From Deltaproteobacteria bacterium (GTDB taxonomy: Bacteria; Desulfobacterota; DSM-4660; Desulfatiglandales; Desulfatiglandaceae), in assembly GCA_029932035.1 (NCBI GenBank), contig JAOZQV010000124.1, positions 1 through 9,636 on the forward strand: 9,636 nucleotides of DNA. The letters are read 5' to 3'. The position numbers and the translations under genes were made by a program. The first letter of the stretch is position 1. Every line of letters starts with the position of its first letter. The notes under the pieces were generated by a model. The model was given only the letters and a program-made list of their open reading frames with translations. It had not been told where the DNA came from and ran no database searches. Below, in pieces: positions 1-6,182 of the stretch.

Positions 1-748
1 CCAGGTTGCTGATGCTCCTGATCCCGGACTGATAAAGCCGGTATCTCATCCAGAAGGGAGATGTGCCCAATTCAACATCCTGGATAATGCCTGCAGCATA
101 ACGGGGACAGCCATCAGGGTCTATGACCGTGATGCTTGTGAGGTCCTCAATCGCAGGCCCGAGTTCCTCTAACTCACTCTCCGGTTTTCTGAGCCTTTTT
201 CCTGTTACAGCCGCAATCTCCCTTGCTATCCCCAATACATTGGCGCAATCAGGGCGGTTTGGCGTGATACTCAGGTCAAAGACCCAGTCAGGAAAAGGGA
301 GGACCGACAGCAACGAGGCGCCCGGAGTCAGTTCCGGGGCGAGAATCATTATGCCTGTATGATCATCAGTGAGACCCATCTCATCTTCGGCTAAGAGCAT
401 CCCCCTTGAGACCTCTCCCCTGATCCGGCTTTCTTTCATCCGGGTGCCATCCGGGAGTTTTCCACCGGCCAGGATTAATGGCGCTAAGGCGCCCTCTGCA
501 ACATTGGGGGCCCCACAGACCACGTCTATCCTCTCCTGTCCGGTATCCACGCTGCAGATGGAGAGACGGTCAGCATTGGGATGAGGCGCAACTTTCAGGA
601 TCTTAGCTACGATGATATCATCAAGACCTTGACCGACAGCCTCAAGGCCTTCCACCTCTAAGCCTGTCATCGTCAAGAGATGGCCAAGCTCATCAGGTGG
701 CATCTCAACGTCTACATATTCTTTTATCCAGTTCAGACTTACCTTCAT
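1..748 (-). CDS. pheT: Phenylalanyl-tRNA synthetase beta subunit, N-terminal part (3' end outside window)
   Basis: Beta subunit of the cytoplasmic (alpha-beta)2 enzyme that charges tRNA-Phe. About 249 codons are present of a protein usually near 800 residues; the gene leaves the window at its left edge. The start MKVSLNWIKEYV is typical of PheT. Residues ~39-150 form the EMAPII/Arc1p-like tRNA-binding OB fold, with HPNADRL at 56-62, VVCGAPN at 76-82 and SRGML at 114-118. DLSITPNRPDC (158-168) follows, and the B3/B4 editing domain begins near 207 with PRYAAG at 215-220. The ATG lies 12 bases after the pheS stop behind GGAAG, so the two subunits are almost certainly co-translated. No frameshift or missing motif is visible. 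The catalytic-like core and anticodon-binding domain are not in the window. Confidence 0.96.
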   Translation of the reverse strand, partial: MKVSLNWIKEYVDVEMPPDELGHLLTMTGLEVEGLEAVGQGLDDIIVAKILKVAPHPNADRLSICSVDTGQERIDVVCGAPNVAEGALAPLILAGGKLPDGTRMKESRIRGEVSRGMLLAEDEMGLTDDHTGIMILAPELTPGASLLSVLPFPDWVFDLSITPNRPDCANVLGIAREIAAVTGKRLRKPESELEELGPAIEDLTSITVIDPDGCPRYAAGIIQDVELGTSPFWMRYRLYQSGIRSISNL

Positions 749-760
749 ATTTTTCTTCCG

Positions 761-1768
761 TCAAAACTGTCTCAAAAACCGCATATCGTTCTTAAAAAAC
801 AACTGGATATCATCTATTCCGTACTTGAGCATAGCAATCCTCTCAATGCCCATCCCAAAGGCAAAACCGGAGTAAATATCAGCGTCATAATCAACAAACC
901 GGTATACCTCAGGATCAACCATGCCGGAACCCAATATCTCCAACCATCCGGTATGGGAGCAGGTCCTGCACCCCTTCCCTCCGCATAATACACAGAGGAT
1001 ATCCACCTCAGCGCTCGGCTCTGTAAAGGGGAAAAAGCTGGGTCTGAAACGAAGCCGGGTATCACTGCCAAACATCTGGCGAACAAAGCTCGTGAGAGTC
1101 CCTTTCAAATCACCGAAACTGACATCTTTATCCACGAGAAGTCCTTCTACCTGATGAAACATGGGGGTATGTGAAACGTCTGAATCACGTCTGTAGACCT
1201 TTCCGGGCGCAATGATACTCACAGGCGGTTGCCGGCTTTCCATAACACGGACCTGAATGGGAGAAGTGTGGGTTCTCAGGACAACATTATCTGAGATATA
1301 AAACGTGTCCTGCATATCCCTGGCAGGATGATCTTTAGGGATGTTGAGGGCTTCGAAATTATAATAATCTAATTCTACATTTGGTCCCTTAACCACCCTG
1401 AATCCCATCCTCGAAAAAATCTCGCAGACCTCTTTTATTACTAATGTGATGGGATGAAGATGTCCAAAAACGGGCTCTCTGCCAGGCAGTGTGACATCAA
1501 TGAATCCGTCGCGACCCACCTTTCCGGAGAATAGAGACTCTTTCGCCTCCTGGAAGCGTTTGGACAGATTTATCTTGACAAGGTTGGCTAATTTTCCAAT
1601 CTTGGGACGTTCATCAGACGGCAATCCTCCCACACTCTTCATCATTGAGGTGAGTTGACCCTTCTTGCCGAGATATTTGATCCTGAATTTTTCGAGTTCA
1701 GGCGGATCATCGATTGCCGCGATTTCCTCTAAGGCACGTTCTTCCAGTTTAAGGAGTTGTTCTTTCAT
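761..1768 (-). CDS. pheS: Phenylalanyl-tRNA synthetase alpha subunit
   Basis: Catalytic alpha subunit (class II aminoacyl-tRNA synthetase) that activates phenylalanine and, with PheT, attaches it to tRNA-Phe. At 335 residues it has normal length. The first ~90 residues are the charged coiled-coil tRNA-binding arm, with YLGKKG at 32-37. The catalytic core carries GHLHP (102-106), GPNVELDYYNFEALN (128-142), HTSPIQ (167-172), YRRDSDVSHTPMFHQVEG (192-209) and class II motif 3 as GFAFGMGIERIAML (301-314). The CxxCxxxxCxxC cluster at Cys259, 262, 267 and 270, followed by GWLEILG, is a known feature of many bacterial PheS proteins. The start aligns with family N-termini, but there is no clear Shine-Dalgarno motif ahead of it. 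It begins 29 bases after the rplT stop, so its translation may depend on upstream ribosomes. Confidence 0.97.
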   Translation of the reverse strand: MKEQLLKLEERALEEIAAIDDPPELEKFRIKYLGKKGQLTSMMKSVGGLPSDERPKIGKLANLVKINLSKRFQEAKESLFSGKVGRDGFIDVTLPGREPVFGHLHPITLVIKEVCEIFSRMGFRVVKGPNVELDYYNFEALNIPKDHPARDMQDTFYISDNVVLRTHTSPIQVRVMESRQPPVSIIAPGKVYRRDSDVSHTPMFHQVEGLLVDKDVSFGDLKGTLTSFVRQMFGSDTRLRFRPSFFPFTEPSAEVDILCVLCGGKGCRTCSHTGWLEILGSGMVDPEVYRFVDYDADIYSGFAFGMGIERIAMLKYGIDDIQLFFKNDMRFLRQF

Positions 1769-1797
1769 CAGCTTATCTATTGGAAATGGAAACCGGT

Positions 1798-2142
1798 CTA
1801 CTGGACCACACTCACTAATCGGGAAAAAGCCGTCGGATCATTTACAGCCATATCAGCAAGCACCTTTCGATCTAAGATAATACCCGCCTTTTGGAGCCCT
1901 CCAATGAGACGACTGTACGACAGTCCATTTTCCCTTGCAGCGGCATTGATCCTTACAATCCAGAGGCTGCGGAAATCCCGCTTTCGTGTCCTCCGGTCGC
2001 GGTAAGCATACATTCCGGCCCTGCTGACAGCCGTATCAGCGGTCCTGAGCTGTTTGCTGTGCCCTCCCCTGAAACCTTTCGCAGCCTTTAATACTTTTTT
2101 TCTTCTTCTCCTGGCTTTAAAGCCTCTCTTTACTCTTGGCAT
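1798..2142 (-). CDS. rplT: 50S ribosomal protein L20
   Basis: Large-subunit protein that binds 23S rRNA early in 50S assembly. In Escherichia coli it also represses translation of the rpmI-rplT message. The 114-residue product matches the family length of about 117. It has the basic N-terminal tail (PRVKRGFKARRRRKKVLK), followed by KGFRGGHSKQLRTA, AYRDRRTRKRDFRSLWI, INAAARENGLSYSRLI and the C-terminal LADMAVNDPTAFSRLV. An AGAGGT ribosome-binding site ends seven bases before the ATG. The gene follows rpmI by 23 bases, as expected for this pair, which is commonly co-regulated. Nothing in the protein is unusual. Whether L20 autoregulation operates here cannot be read from the protein alone; the candidate target region would be the long spacer before rpmI. 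Confidence 0.97.
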   Translation of the reverse strand: MPRVKRGFKARRRRKKVLKAAKGFRGGHSKQLRTADTAVSRAGMYAYRDRRTRKRDFRSLWIVRINAAARENGLSYSRLIGGLQKAGIILDRKVLADMAVNDPTAFSRLVSVVQ

Positions 2143-2165
2143 TGTTAAACCTCTTTATAGATAAT

Positions 2166-2363
2166 TTAGCGGTAGGGAATCAGCTTGGCCACCTGTTTCA
2201 AATTGGTAGAATCCACCAAACCCGATTTTCTTAGATTCCGTTTCCTCTTTGTACTCTTTTTGGTGAGGATATGACTTGAAAAGGCCTTGTTCCTCACAAT
2301 CTTACCGGTACCTGTGGTTTTAAACCTCTTGGCCGCACCACGGTTTGTCTTGATCTTTGGCAT
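2166..2363 (-). CDS. rpmI: 50S ribosomal protein L35
   Basis: Small basic protein of the large ribosomal subunit. It is 65 residues long, the usual family size. The start MPKIKTNRGAAKRFKTTGTG, the central KAFSSHILTKKSTKRKRNLRK and the final VAKLIPYR are all family hallmarks. A strong GGAGG site (2370-2374) sits six bases ahead of the ATG. Its downstream neighbour rplT is in the standard position, but the distance from the upstream infC is 202 bases and filled with repeats and hairpins, longer than the compact arrangement usual for this operon. That spacer becomes the leader of the rpmI-rplT section of the message, so its structure could affect L35 and L20 synthesis. That effect is an inference. 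Confidence 0.97.
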   Translation of the reverse strand: MPKIKTNRGAAKRFKTTGTGKIVRNKAFSSHILTKKSTKRKRNLRKSGLVDSTNLKQVAKLIPYR

Positions 2364-2406
2364 TTCTTACCTCCATCCCACATCTCGTCAAATAGTTGAT
2401 CGGTTT

Positions 2407-2427
2407 AGTCCCGCCTGAGGCGGGACT
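2407..2427. repeat. Perfect 9-bp inverted repeat with 3-base loop
   Basis: Arms AGTCCCGCC (2407-2415) and GGCGGGACT (2419-2427) are exact reverse complements around the loop TGA. No T-tract follows on either strand, which argues against an intrinsic terminator. It may be a dispersed palindromic element or a structured part of the rpmI leader. Confidence 0.85.
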
Positions 2428-2469
2428 CACTTTAGGCATTTTCCGGATTGCGAATAGACTGTAGAATTT

Positions 2470-2493
2470 CTTTGCGTCTTTGCGCCTTTGCGT
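2470..2493. repeat. Three tandem octamers, CTTTGCGY
   Basis: Three consecutive 8-base units occupy 2470-2477, 2478-2485 and 2486-2493. The first and third are CTTTGCGT and the middle one is CTTTGCGC. Read on the operon strand the unit is ACGCAAAG. From memory, short runs of this kind recur between genes in several unrelated bacteria; this was not checked. No function is visible. Confidence 0.85.
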
Positions 2494-2510
2494 GAGACCT
2501 TTTGTTTTCT

Positions 2511-2539
2511 CTCCGAGCCGTAGGGTCTACGAGCCGGAG
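2511..2539. repeat. Interrupted inverted repeat just downstream of infC
   Basis: CTCCG (2511-2515) pairs with CGGAG (2535-2539) and CGTAG (2519-2523) with CTACG (2527-2531). The loop is GGT, and a symmetric AGC/AGC internal loop separates the two helices. The segment also reads as a near-direct repeat, GAGCCGTAGG against GAGCCGGAGG, sixteen bases apart. On the operon strand it is followed by an A-rich run rather than T residues, so it is not a standard terminator. It might protect the infC 3' end or be part of the rpmI leader. Confidence 0.7.
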
Positions 2540-2565
2540 GCCGGTTTATCCGGGTTAGGAATTCA

Positions 2566-3090
2566 CTATTTTGGGACCATGACCATTGTCATTCTATTTC
2601 TCGCCTCCCTGGTAGGAGGCTGTTCTACTGTCCCGAGCTCAGATATCTCTTCGGCTACCCTCTTCAGGATTTCCTCGCCAGCCTTCATATAGGCCATCTC
2701 TCTCCCCCTGAAAAAGACCGTTATCTTAACCCGATGCTTTTTCTCGAGGAACTTTTTGAGGTTCTTGATCTTAAAGCCCAGGTCGTGATCCTCTGTGTGG
2801 GGTCGGAGTTTAATCTCCTTCATCTGACCGCCCCGGCTTTTCTTGCGAGCCTCTTGCACTTTCTTGGCTGCCTGGTAGCGGAATTTCCCATAATCCATAA
2901 CCCGACAAACCGGGGGATCTGAATTGGGCGCAACCTCTACAAGGTCAAGCCCGCCATCTTTAGCCACTTGTATGGCATCACGAACCGACAAGATGCCTAA
3001 TTGCTCTCCTTCAGCAGAGATCAATCGCACCGAACTCGAACGGATTCGTTCGTTTATCCTGACATCATCAGATTTCTTTCTTATGGTCAT
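2566..3090 (-). CDS. infC: Translation initiation factor IF-3
   Basis: IF3 binds the 30S subunit, prevents premature 50S joining and checks the start codon and initiator tRNA. The 174-residue product has normal length. Residues 1-75 are the N-terminal domain, with VRINERI (10-16), EGEQLGI (27-33) and the signature VCRVMDYGKFRY (61-72). A lysine-rich linker leads to the C-terminal domain, with MKEIKLRP (90-97), KITVFFRGREMA (122-133) and the final MTMVMVPK. The ATG overlaps the thrS stop by one base (TAATG), suggesting translational coupling. The reported start may not be the true one: the strong AGGAGG site lies only two bases before ATG but eight bases before ATA, the third codon. infC genes are known for rare starts (AUU in E. 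coli) that allow autoregulation, so ATA initiation is possible. The protein would differ by only two residues. Confidence 0.97.
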   Translation of the reverse strand: MTIRKKSDDVRINERIRSSSVRLISAEGEQLGILSVRDAIQVAKDGGLDLVEVAPNSDPPVCRVMDYGKFRYQAAKKVQEARKKSRGGQMKEIKLRPHTEDHDLGFKIKNLKKFLEKKHRVKITVFFRGREMAYMKAGEEILKRVAEEISELGTVEQPPTREARNRMTMVMVPK

Positions 3091-5003
3091 TACCTCCTCT
3101 GTTTAGATTCTTCAACAATCAGGTCAATAAACTCCTCCGCACTCATAAGCGAAAGATTTTGACCATTCCTCTGCCTCGGGGTTATCCCGTTATTATCGCA
3201 TTCTTTATCCCCAATAATCAACATATAAGGGATCTTCTTTATCTGCGCCTCTCTTACCTTAAGACCTAATTTCTCGTTCCTGAAATCAGCCTCAACTCTG
3301 ATATCCGCATTCTTCAATGCCCTCAGCATCTTTTCCCCATGGGGAATATTCCTGTCAGTTACTGTAAGTATGGTAGCCTGCACTGGTGAAAGCCATGTGG
3401 GAAACGCGCCTGCATAGTGTTCTATCAGGACCCCGATAAACCTCTCAATGGCCCCGAGGATCACCCGATGGATCATTACGGGCCGATGTTTTTCGCCGTC
3501 TTTGCCAATATAATGGAGATCGAACTTTTCAGGAAGGGTAAAATCACACTGTATGGTGGCACACTGCCACTTTCTTTCCAGTGCATCTTCCAGTTTGACA
3601 TCAATCTTAGGGCCGTAAAAGGCCCCATCACCCTCATTAATATCATACTGCAGATGAACATCATCCATGGCCTCAATCAGAGCCTTTGTAGCCATTTCCC
3701 AGTCTTCATCTGTGCCGATGGATTTTTTCGGACGGGTGCTGATCTCCAAGTCATACTTGAAATTGAAAATGCCCATCATCTCTTTTACAAATGCAAGGAC
3801 CCCTTTTATCTCGCCGTTGAGTTGCTCCGGCGTGCAGATAATATGGGCATCATCCTGAGTAAACTCCCGTACCCTGAAAAGGCCGTTCAAGACACCTGAA
3901 CGTTCATGCCGGTGGACCGTGCCCAATTCAAAATAACGCTTTGGCAAGTCCCGGTAACTTCTCAACTTAGAGCCATAAATAAGCATATGAGAAAGACAGT
4001 TCATCGGCTTGATGCCGTAGGACTGCTCATCAATCTCTGTAAAATACATATTTTCCCGGTAATTCTCGAAGTGACCCGATTTTTTCCATAGGTCAGTCTT
4101 CAGGATCTGAGGGCCCTTCGCCAACTCATAGCCCCTTTTCAAATGCTCGCTTATCTCGAACGTCTCTAAAATATGCCTCAGCATGGCGCCCTTAGGGTGC
4201 CAGACGATCATCCCGGCCCCAATCTCTTCATAGGTACTGAAAAGCCCGAGTTGAGGCCCTAATTTGGCGTGGTTTCTCTTTTTGGCCTCCTCGAGCCGGT
4301 GCAGGTGCTTTTTCAAACTCTTTCTATCGGCAAAGGCCACACCGTAGACCCGGCTCAGCATGGGCCGTTTTTCATCGCCCCTCCAGTAAGCGCCTGCCAC
4401 CTTGGTCAGGTGAAAGGCCTTAATTACCCCCGTGTAGGGGATATGCGGCCCCCGGCACAGATCCGTGAAACTGCCCTGGGTATAAAGAGAGACGCTCTCA
4501 ACCCCCAGGTCATTGATCAATTCGACTTTGTAATCCTCGGCCTGATCCTTGAAAAAATCGACCGCTTCCCGGCTGCTTATCTCTTTTCTAACAAAGGGAA
4601 GATTGGCCTTGATGATCTCTTTCATCTTCTCTTCAATTCCGGGAAGATCATCCTCCTTGAACGGACGATTATAATCAAAATCGTAATAAAACCCATTTTC
4701 AATGGACGGTCCTATGGCGACCCTTACACCCGGGAAAAGTTCCTTAACAGCCATTGCCATCACATGAGATGTGCTGTGTCGGAGTATTTCGAGGCCCTCC
4801 TCGGAGGTTAGATACACAGGCTCTAATTCCACTTCGGTTTCTATCTCTGCTGATAGATCCTGAAGTTCCCCGTTAACCTTTACACCCACTACCCGGTCTA
4901 ACCCTCCAACCTTCAGGGATTCTAAGGCATCCCGGGCGGATAGAGATTCTGCTTCAATCTGCTCGGCTGATTTATCCTTCAAACGAATGGAAAAAGTTCT
5001 CAT
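3090..5003 (-). CDS. thrS: Threonyl-tRNA synthetase
   Basis: Class II synthetase that charges tRNA-Thr; 637 residues, full length. Domain order: TGS (1-62), editing domain with HSTSH (His76, His80) and CRGPH (Cys183, His187), then the catalytic core from about residue 245 and a C-terminal anticodon-binding domain from about 540. The zinc ligands of the active site are present as Cys336 (in MNC), His387 (in DDAH) and His512 (in MIHR). GTVHRHERSGVLNGLFRVRE (361-380) is motif 2. The loop usually written MNCPGH reads MNCLSH here, keeping the metal ligand but changing the two residues after it. The gene heads the operon, with a candidate promoter and leader hairpin upstream. Its ribosome-binding site is weak (GGA eight bases before ATG), leaving room for translational or attenuation control as known for thrS in other bacteria. 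Confidence 0.98.
   Translation of the reverse strand: MRTFSIRLKDKSAEQIEAESLSARDALESLKVGGLDRVVGVKVNGELQDLSAEIETEVELEPVYLTSEEGLEILRHSTSHVMAMAVKELFPGVRVAIGPSIENGFYYDFDYNRPFKEDDLPGIEEKMKEIIKANLPFVRKEISSREAVDFFKDQAEDYKVELINDLGVESVSLYTQGSFTDLCRGPHIPYTGVIKAFHLTKVAGAYWRGDEKRPMLSRVYGVAFADRKSLKKHLHRLEEAKKRNHAKLGPQLGLFSTYEEIGAGMIVWHPKGAMLRHILETFEISEHLKRGYELAKGPQILKTDLWKKSGHFENYRENMYFTEIDEQSYGIKPMNCLSHMLIYGSKLRSYRDLPKRYFELGTVHRHERSGVLNGLFRVREFTQDDAHIICTPEQLNGEIKGVLAFVKEMMGIFNFKYDLEISTRPKKSIGTDEDWEMATKALIEAMDDVHLQYDINEGDGAFYGPKIDVKLEDALERKWQCATIQCDFTLPEKFDLHYIGKDGEKHRPVMIHRVILGAIERFIGVLIEHYAGAFPTWLSPVQATILTVTDRNIPHGEKMLRALKNADIRVEADFRNEKLGLKVREAQIKKIPYMLIIGDKECDNNGITPRQRNGQNLSLMSAEEFIDLIVEESKQRR
3093..3098 (-). 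promoter_or_regulatory. infC ribosome-binding site (AGGAGG), which bears on the choice of start
   Basis: A perfect AGGAGG lies at the end of thrS. It is two bases from the infC ATG (3088-3090), unusually close, but eight bases from the ATA at 3082-3084, close to optimal. The spacing therefore favours the rare codon, while codon type favours ATG. Ribosomes terminating on thrS would cover this site, consistent with coupling. Confidence 0.8.
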
Positions 5004-5014
5004 CTCAACTGTCC

Positions 5015-5064
5015 ATCAAAGAAAACAAGGCATCCGAAGTAAAGAGCCACTTCTCAAGATGCCT
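5015..5064 (-). terminator. Candidate attenuator hairpin in the thrS leader
   Basis: On the operon strand AGGCATC pairs with GATGCCT (5058-5064 with 5028-5034) and GAAGT with ACTTC (5049-5053 with 5036-5040). This gives 12 base pairs with a 4/1 internal loop and an 8-base terminal loop. The T-rich run TGTTTTCTTT follows at once, about 25 bases before the thrS ATG. An upstream CTCAAGAT (complement of 5122-5129) can instead pair with ATCTTGAG (complement of 5053-5060), which would break the outer stem. No T-box core sequence was found. A simple structured leader is the alternative. Confidence 0.4.
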
Positions 5065-5141
5065 CATAAAATTTTCACTTAAATTATCAACGCAATTGAA
5101 TATATTGTGTTAAAGAAACAGATCTTGAGGGTATCTTTATT

Positions 5142-5170
5142 TATATAAACTATAACGTAACTAAATGCAA
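5142..5170 (-). promoter_or_regulatory. Candidate sigma-70-type promoter for the thrS operon
   Basis: On the minus strand TTGCAT (5165-5170) and TATATA (5142-5147) are separated by exactly 17 bases in an AT-rich stretch. Transcription would start near 5135 and give a leader of about 130 bases that includes both halves of the alternative pairing described for the thrS leader. The match is partial, and AT-rich sequence makes chance hits easy. Confidence 0.4.
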
Positions 5171-5222
5171 GCAAAAAGTGAACACAGCGCCAATTCAATA
5201 ACTCTTAGGACATCTTTGCCAA

Positions 5223-5990
5223 TCAAAGAACCCTGTCATCAAGCGCACTGAAATCCTTTCGTACGGCCTTGACAAAATCAGGTTGAATCTCTGACGATAC
5301 AATACACCCCTTTTCCCCTCCTTCAGCAACCACTCTCCCCAATGGATCAACTATCATACTGTGACCTGCGAATGGTTTTCCAGCGCTGGAACCTGCACAG
5401 TTACAGGAAAAAACATAGGCCAGATTCTCATGGGCCCTTGCCCGGTTAAACAGGATCCATGCATCTAATCGCGATTTAGGCCATGCGGACGGGATCATAA
5501 AAAATACCGCACCCTTATCAACCATCTTACGATAAAGTTCAGGGAAACGTAGATCGTAACACGTTGTTATACCGCCTTTGCCCCAGGGCGTATCCACGAC
5601 GATCGCTTCTTTTCCGGGACTCAGAAGTTTTCTCTCTTCGGATTGATAGCCAAAGAGATGTATTTTACGATATTCGGCAATAATCCGGCCACCAGGGTCC
5701 AGGAGAAGGGTGGCATTAAACAGCTCTTTTCCCTGTCTCAAGACAATACTTCCCATTAGGATGTGCGTCTTTAATTCTGCCGCTTTTTCCTGCAATGCCG
5801 AGACAGTTGGGCCATCTACCGGCTCGCTCTCACTTCGATAACGGTCAAATGAAAAATACCCGCAGGGCCACAATTCGGGAAGCAATATCAGGTCACTTCC
5901 AGGCACCTTACTGAGAAGTCTCAGGACAGACTCGAGATTCTCTTCTTTGGACCTCTCTTTGATCTCAAGCTGGATACTGGTTACACGCAT
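5223..5990 (-). CDS. Nitrilase-superfamily amidohydrolase, possibly omega-amidase-like
   Basis: A 255-residue carbon-nitrogen hydrolase. The family triad is intact: Glu39 (LLPELW), Lys109 (EYRKIHLF) and the nucleophile Cys144 (TTCYDLRFPELYR). It hydrolyses a C-N bond, most likely an amide. Length and the CYDLRFPELYR block resemble omega-amidases (YafV/NIT2 type, acting on 2-oxo acid amides), but substrate cannot be settled from sequence; a deaminated-glutathione amidase or other small-amide hydrolase is also possible. No signal peptide or membrane segment is seen, so it should be cytoplasmic. GGAGG (6001-6005) lies ten bases upstream of the ATG, with a weaker GGGAG closer. It is separated by about 220 bases from both the thrS gene downstream and the phosphorylase upstream, so it is probably its own transcript. 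No convincing terminator follows it. Confidence 0.85.
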   Translation of the reverse strand: MRVTSIQLEIKERSKEENLESVLRLLSKVPGSDLILLPELWPCGYFSFDRYRSESEPVDGPTVSALQEKAAELKTHILMGSIVLRQGKELFNATLLLDPGGRIIAEYRKIHLFGYQSEERKLLSPGKEAIVVDTPWGKGGITTCYDLRFPELYRKMVDKGAVFFMIPSAWPKSRLDAWILFNRARAHENLAYVFSCNCAGSSAGKPFAGHSMIVDPLGRVVAEGGEKGCIVSSEIQPDFVKAVRKDFSALDDRVL

Positions 5991-6008
5991 ACTCCCTTTA
6001 CCTCCATA

Positions 6009-6036
6009 CTGGATGCCGGATGCTTGATACTGGGTA
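6009..6036. repeat. Heptamer array A (four units, CTGGATG family)
   Basis: Four degenerate 7-base units in register at 6009, 6016, 6023 and 6030. The first two are CTGGATG and CCGGATG; the third and fourth, CTTGATA and CTGGGTA, have drifted. A lone related unit, CTGGATA, lies at 6146-6152. Confidence 0.75.
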
Positions 6037-6046
6037 TTGGTTTTCC

Positions 6047-6074
6047 AAGTTTGAAGTTACGAGTTTGGAGTGCC
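6047..6074 (+). repeat. Heptamer array B (four units, RAGTTTG family)
   Basis: Four 7-base units begin at 6047, 6054, 6061 and 6068. AAGTTTG and GAGTTTG are the clearest; AAGTTAC and GAGTGCC are variants. The same word family appears in the opposite orientation in array C. Confidence 0.7.
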
Positions 6075-6103
6075 TAAAGTTAAGAAAGGAAGAATTCCGA
6101 TTT

Positions 6104-6138
6104 GAACTTTCAACTCCACACTTCACACTCCGCACTTC
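6104..6138 (-). repeat. Heptamer array C (five units, RRAGTGT family, inverted relative to array B)
   Basis: Read on the minus strand from 6138 downward, five consecutive 7-base units fit a pattern close to RRAGTKN. GAAGTGC and GGAGTGT come first, and GGAGTTG and AAAGTTC close the array. Part of it can pair with array B: TGGAGT (6066-6071) with ACTCCA (6113-6118), and AAAGTT (6076-6081) with AACTTT (6105-6110). Confidence 0.75.
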
Positions 6139-6161
6139 ATTGCTGCTGGATACCCCTTAGA

Positions 6162-6182
6162 ATTGATGATTGTTGATTGAAA
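6162..6182. repeat. Heptamer array D (three units, ATTGWTG family)
   Basis: Units start at 6162, 6169 and 6176: ATTGATG, ATTGTTG and ATTGAAA. The first five bases of the third unit match; the last two have drifted. Confidence 0.65.

Larger units (their letters stand above)
2364..2565. other. Long infC-rpmI spacer carrying repeats and hairpins
   Basis: A 202-base non-coding stretch inside an otherwise compact operon. From the infC side it holds a 10-bp interrupted hairpin (2511-2539), three tandem octamers (2470-2493), a perfect 9-bp palindromic hairpin (2407-2427) and the rpmI ribosome-binding site. No convincing coding frame crosses it. Neither hairpin is followed by a T-run in the operon direction, so they do not look like intrinsic terminators. 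In E. coli this same interval takes part in L20-mediated control of rpmI-rplT. No L20-binding fold could be recognised here by eye. Confidence 0.8.

Noticed and set aside
2407..2427. Palindrome considered as an intrinsic terminator between infC and rpmI
   Set aside because: No T-run follows on either strand, and termination here would cut off the essential rpmI-rplT-pheST genes.
3417..3899. 160-codon open frame on the plus strand opposite thrS
   Set aside because: It is antisense to a fully conserved synthetase gene, shows no recognisable domain and has no ribosome-binding site of note. It is a shadow of the thrS codon pattern.
4269..4811. 180-codon open frame on the plus strand opposite thrS
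   Set aside because: Same reasoning: antisense to the editing domain of ThrRS, with a composition that reflects the complementary strand.
5004..5222. T-box riboswitch upstream of thrS
   Set aside because: No sequence resembling the conserved T-box core or a specifier stem with a threonine codon in the expected layout could be found.
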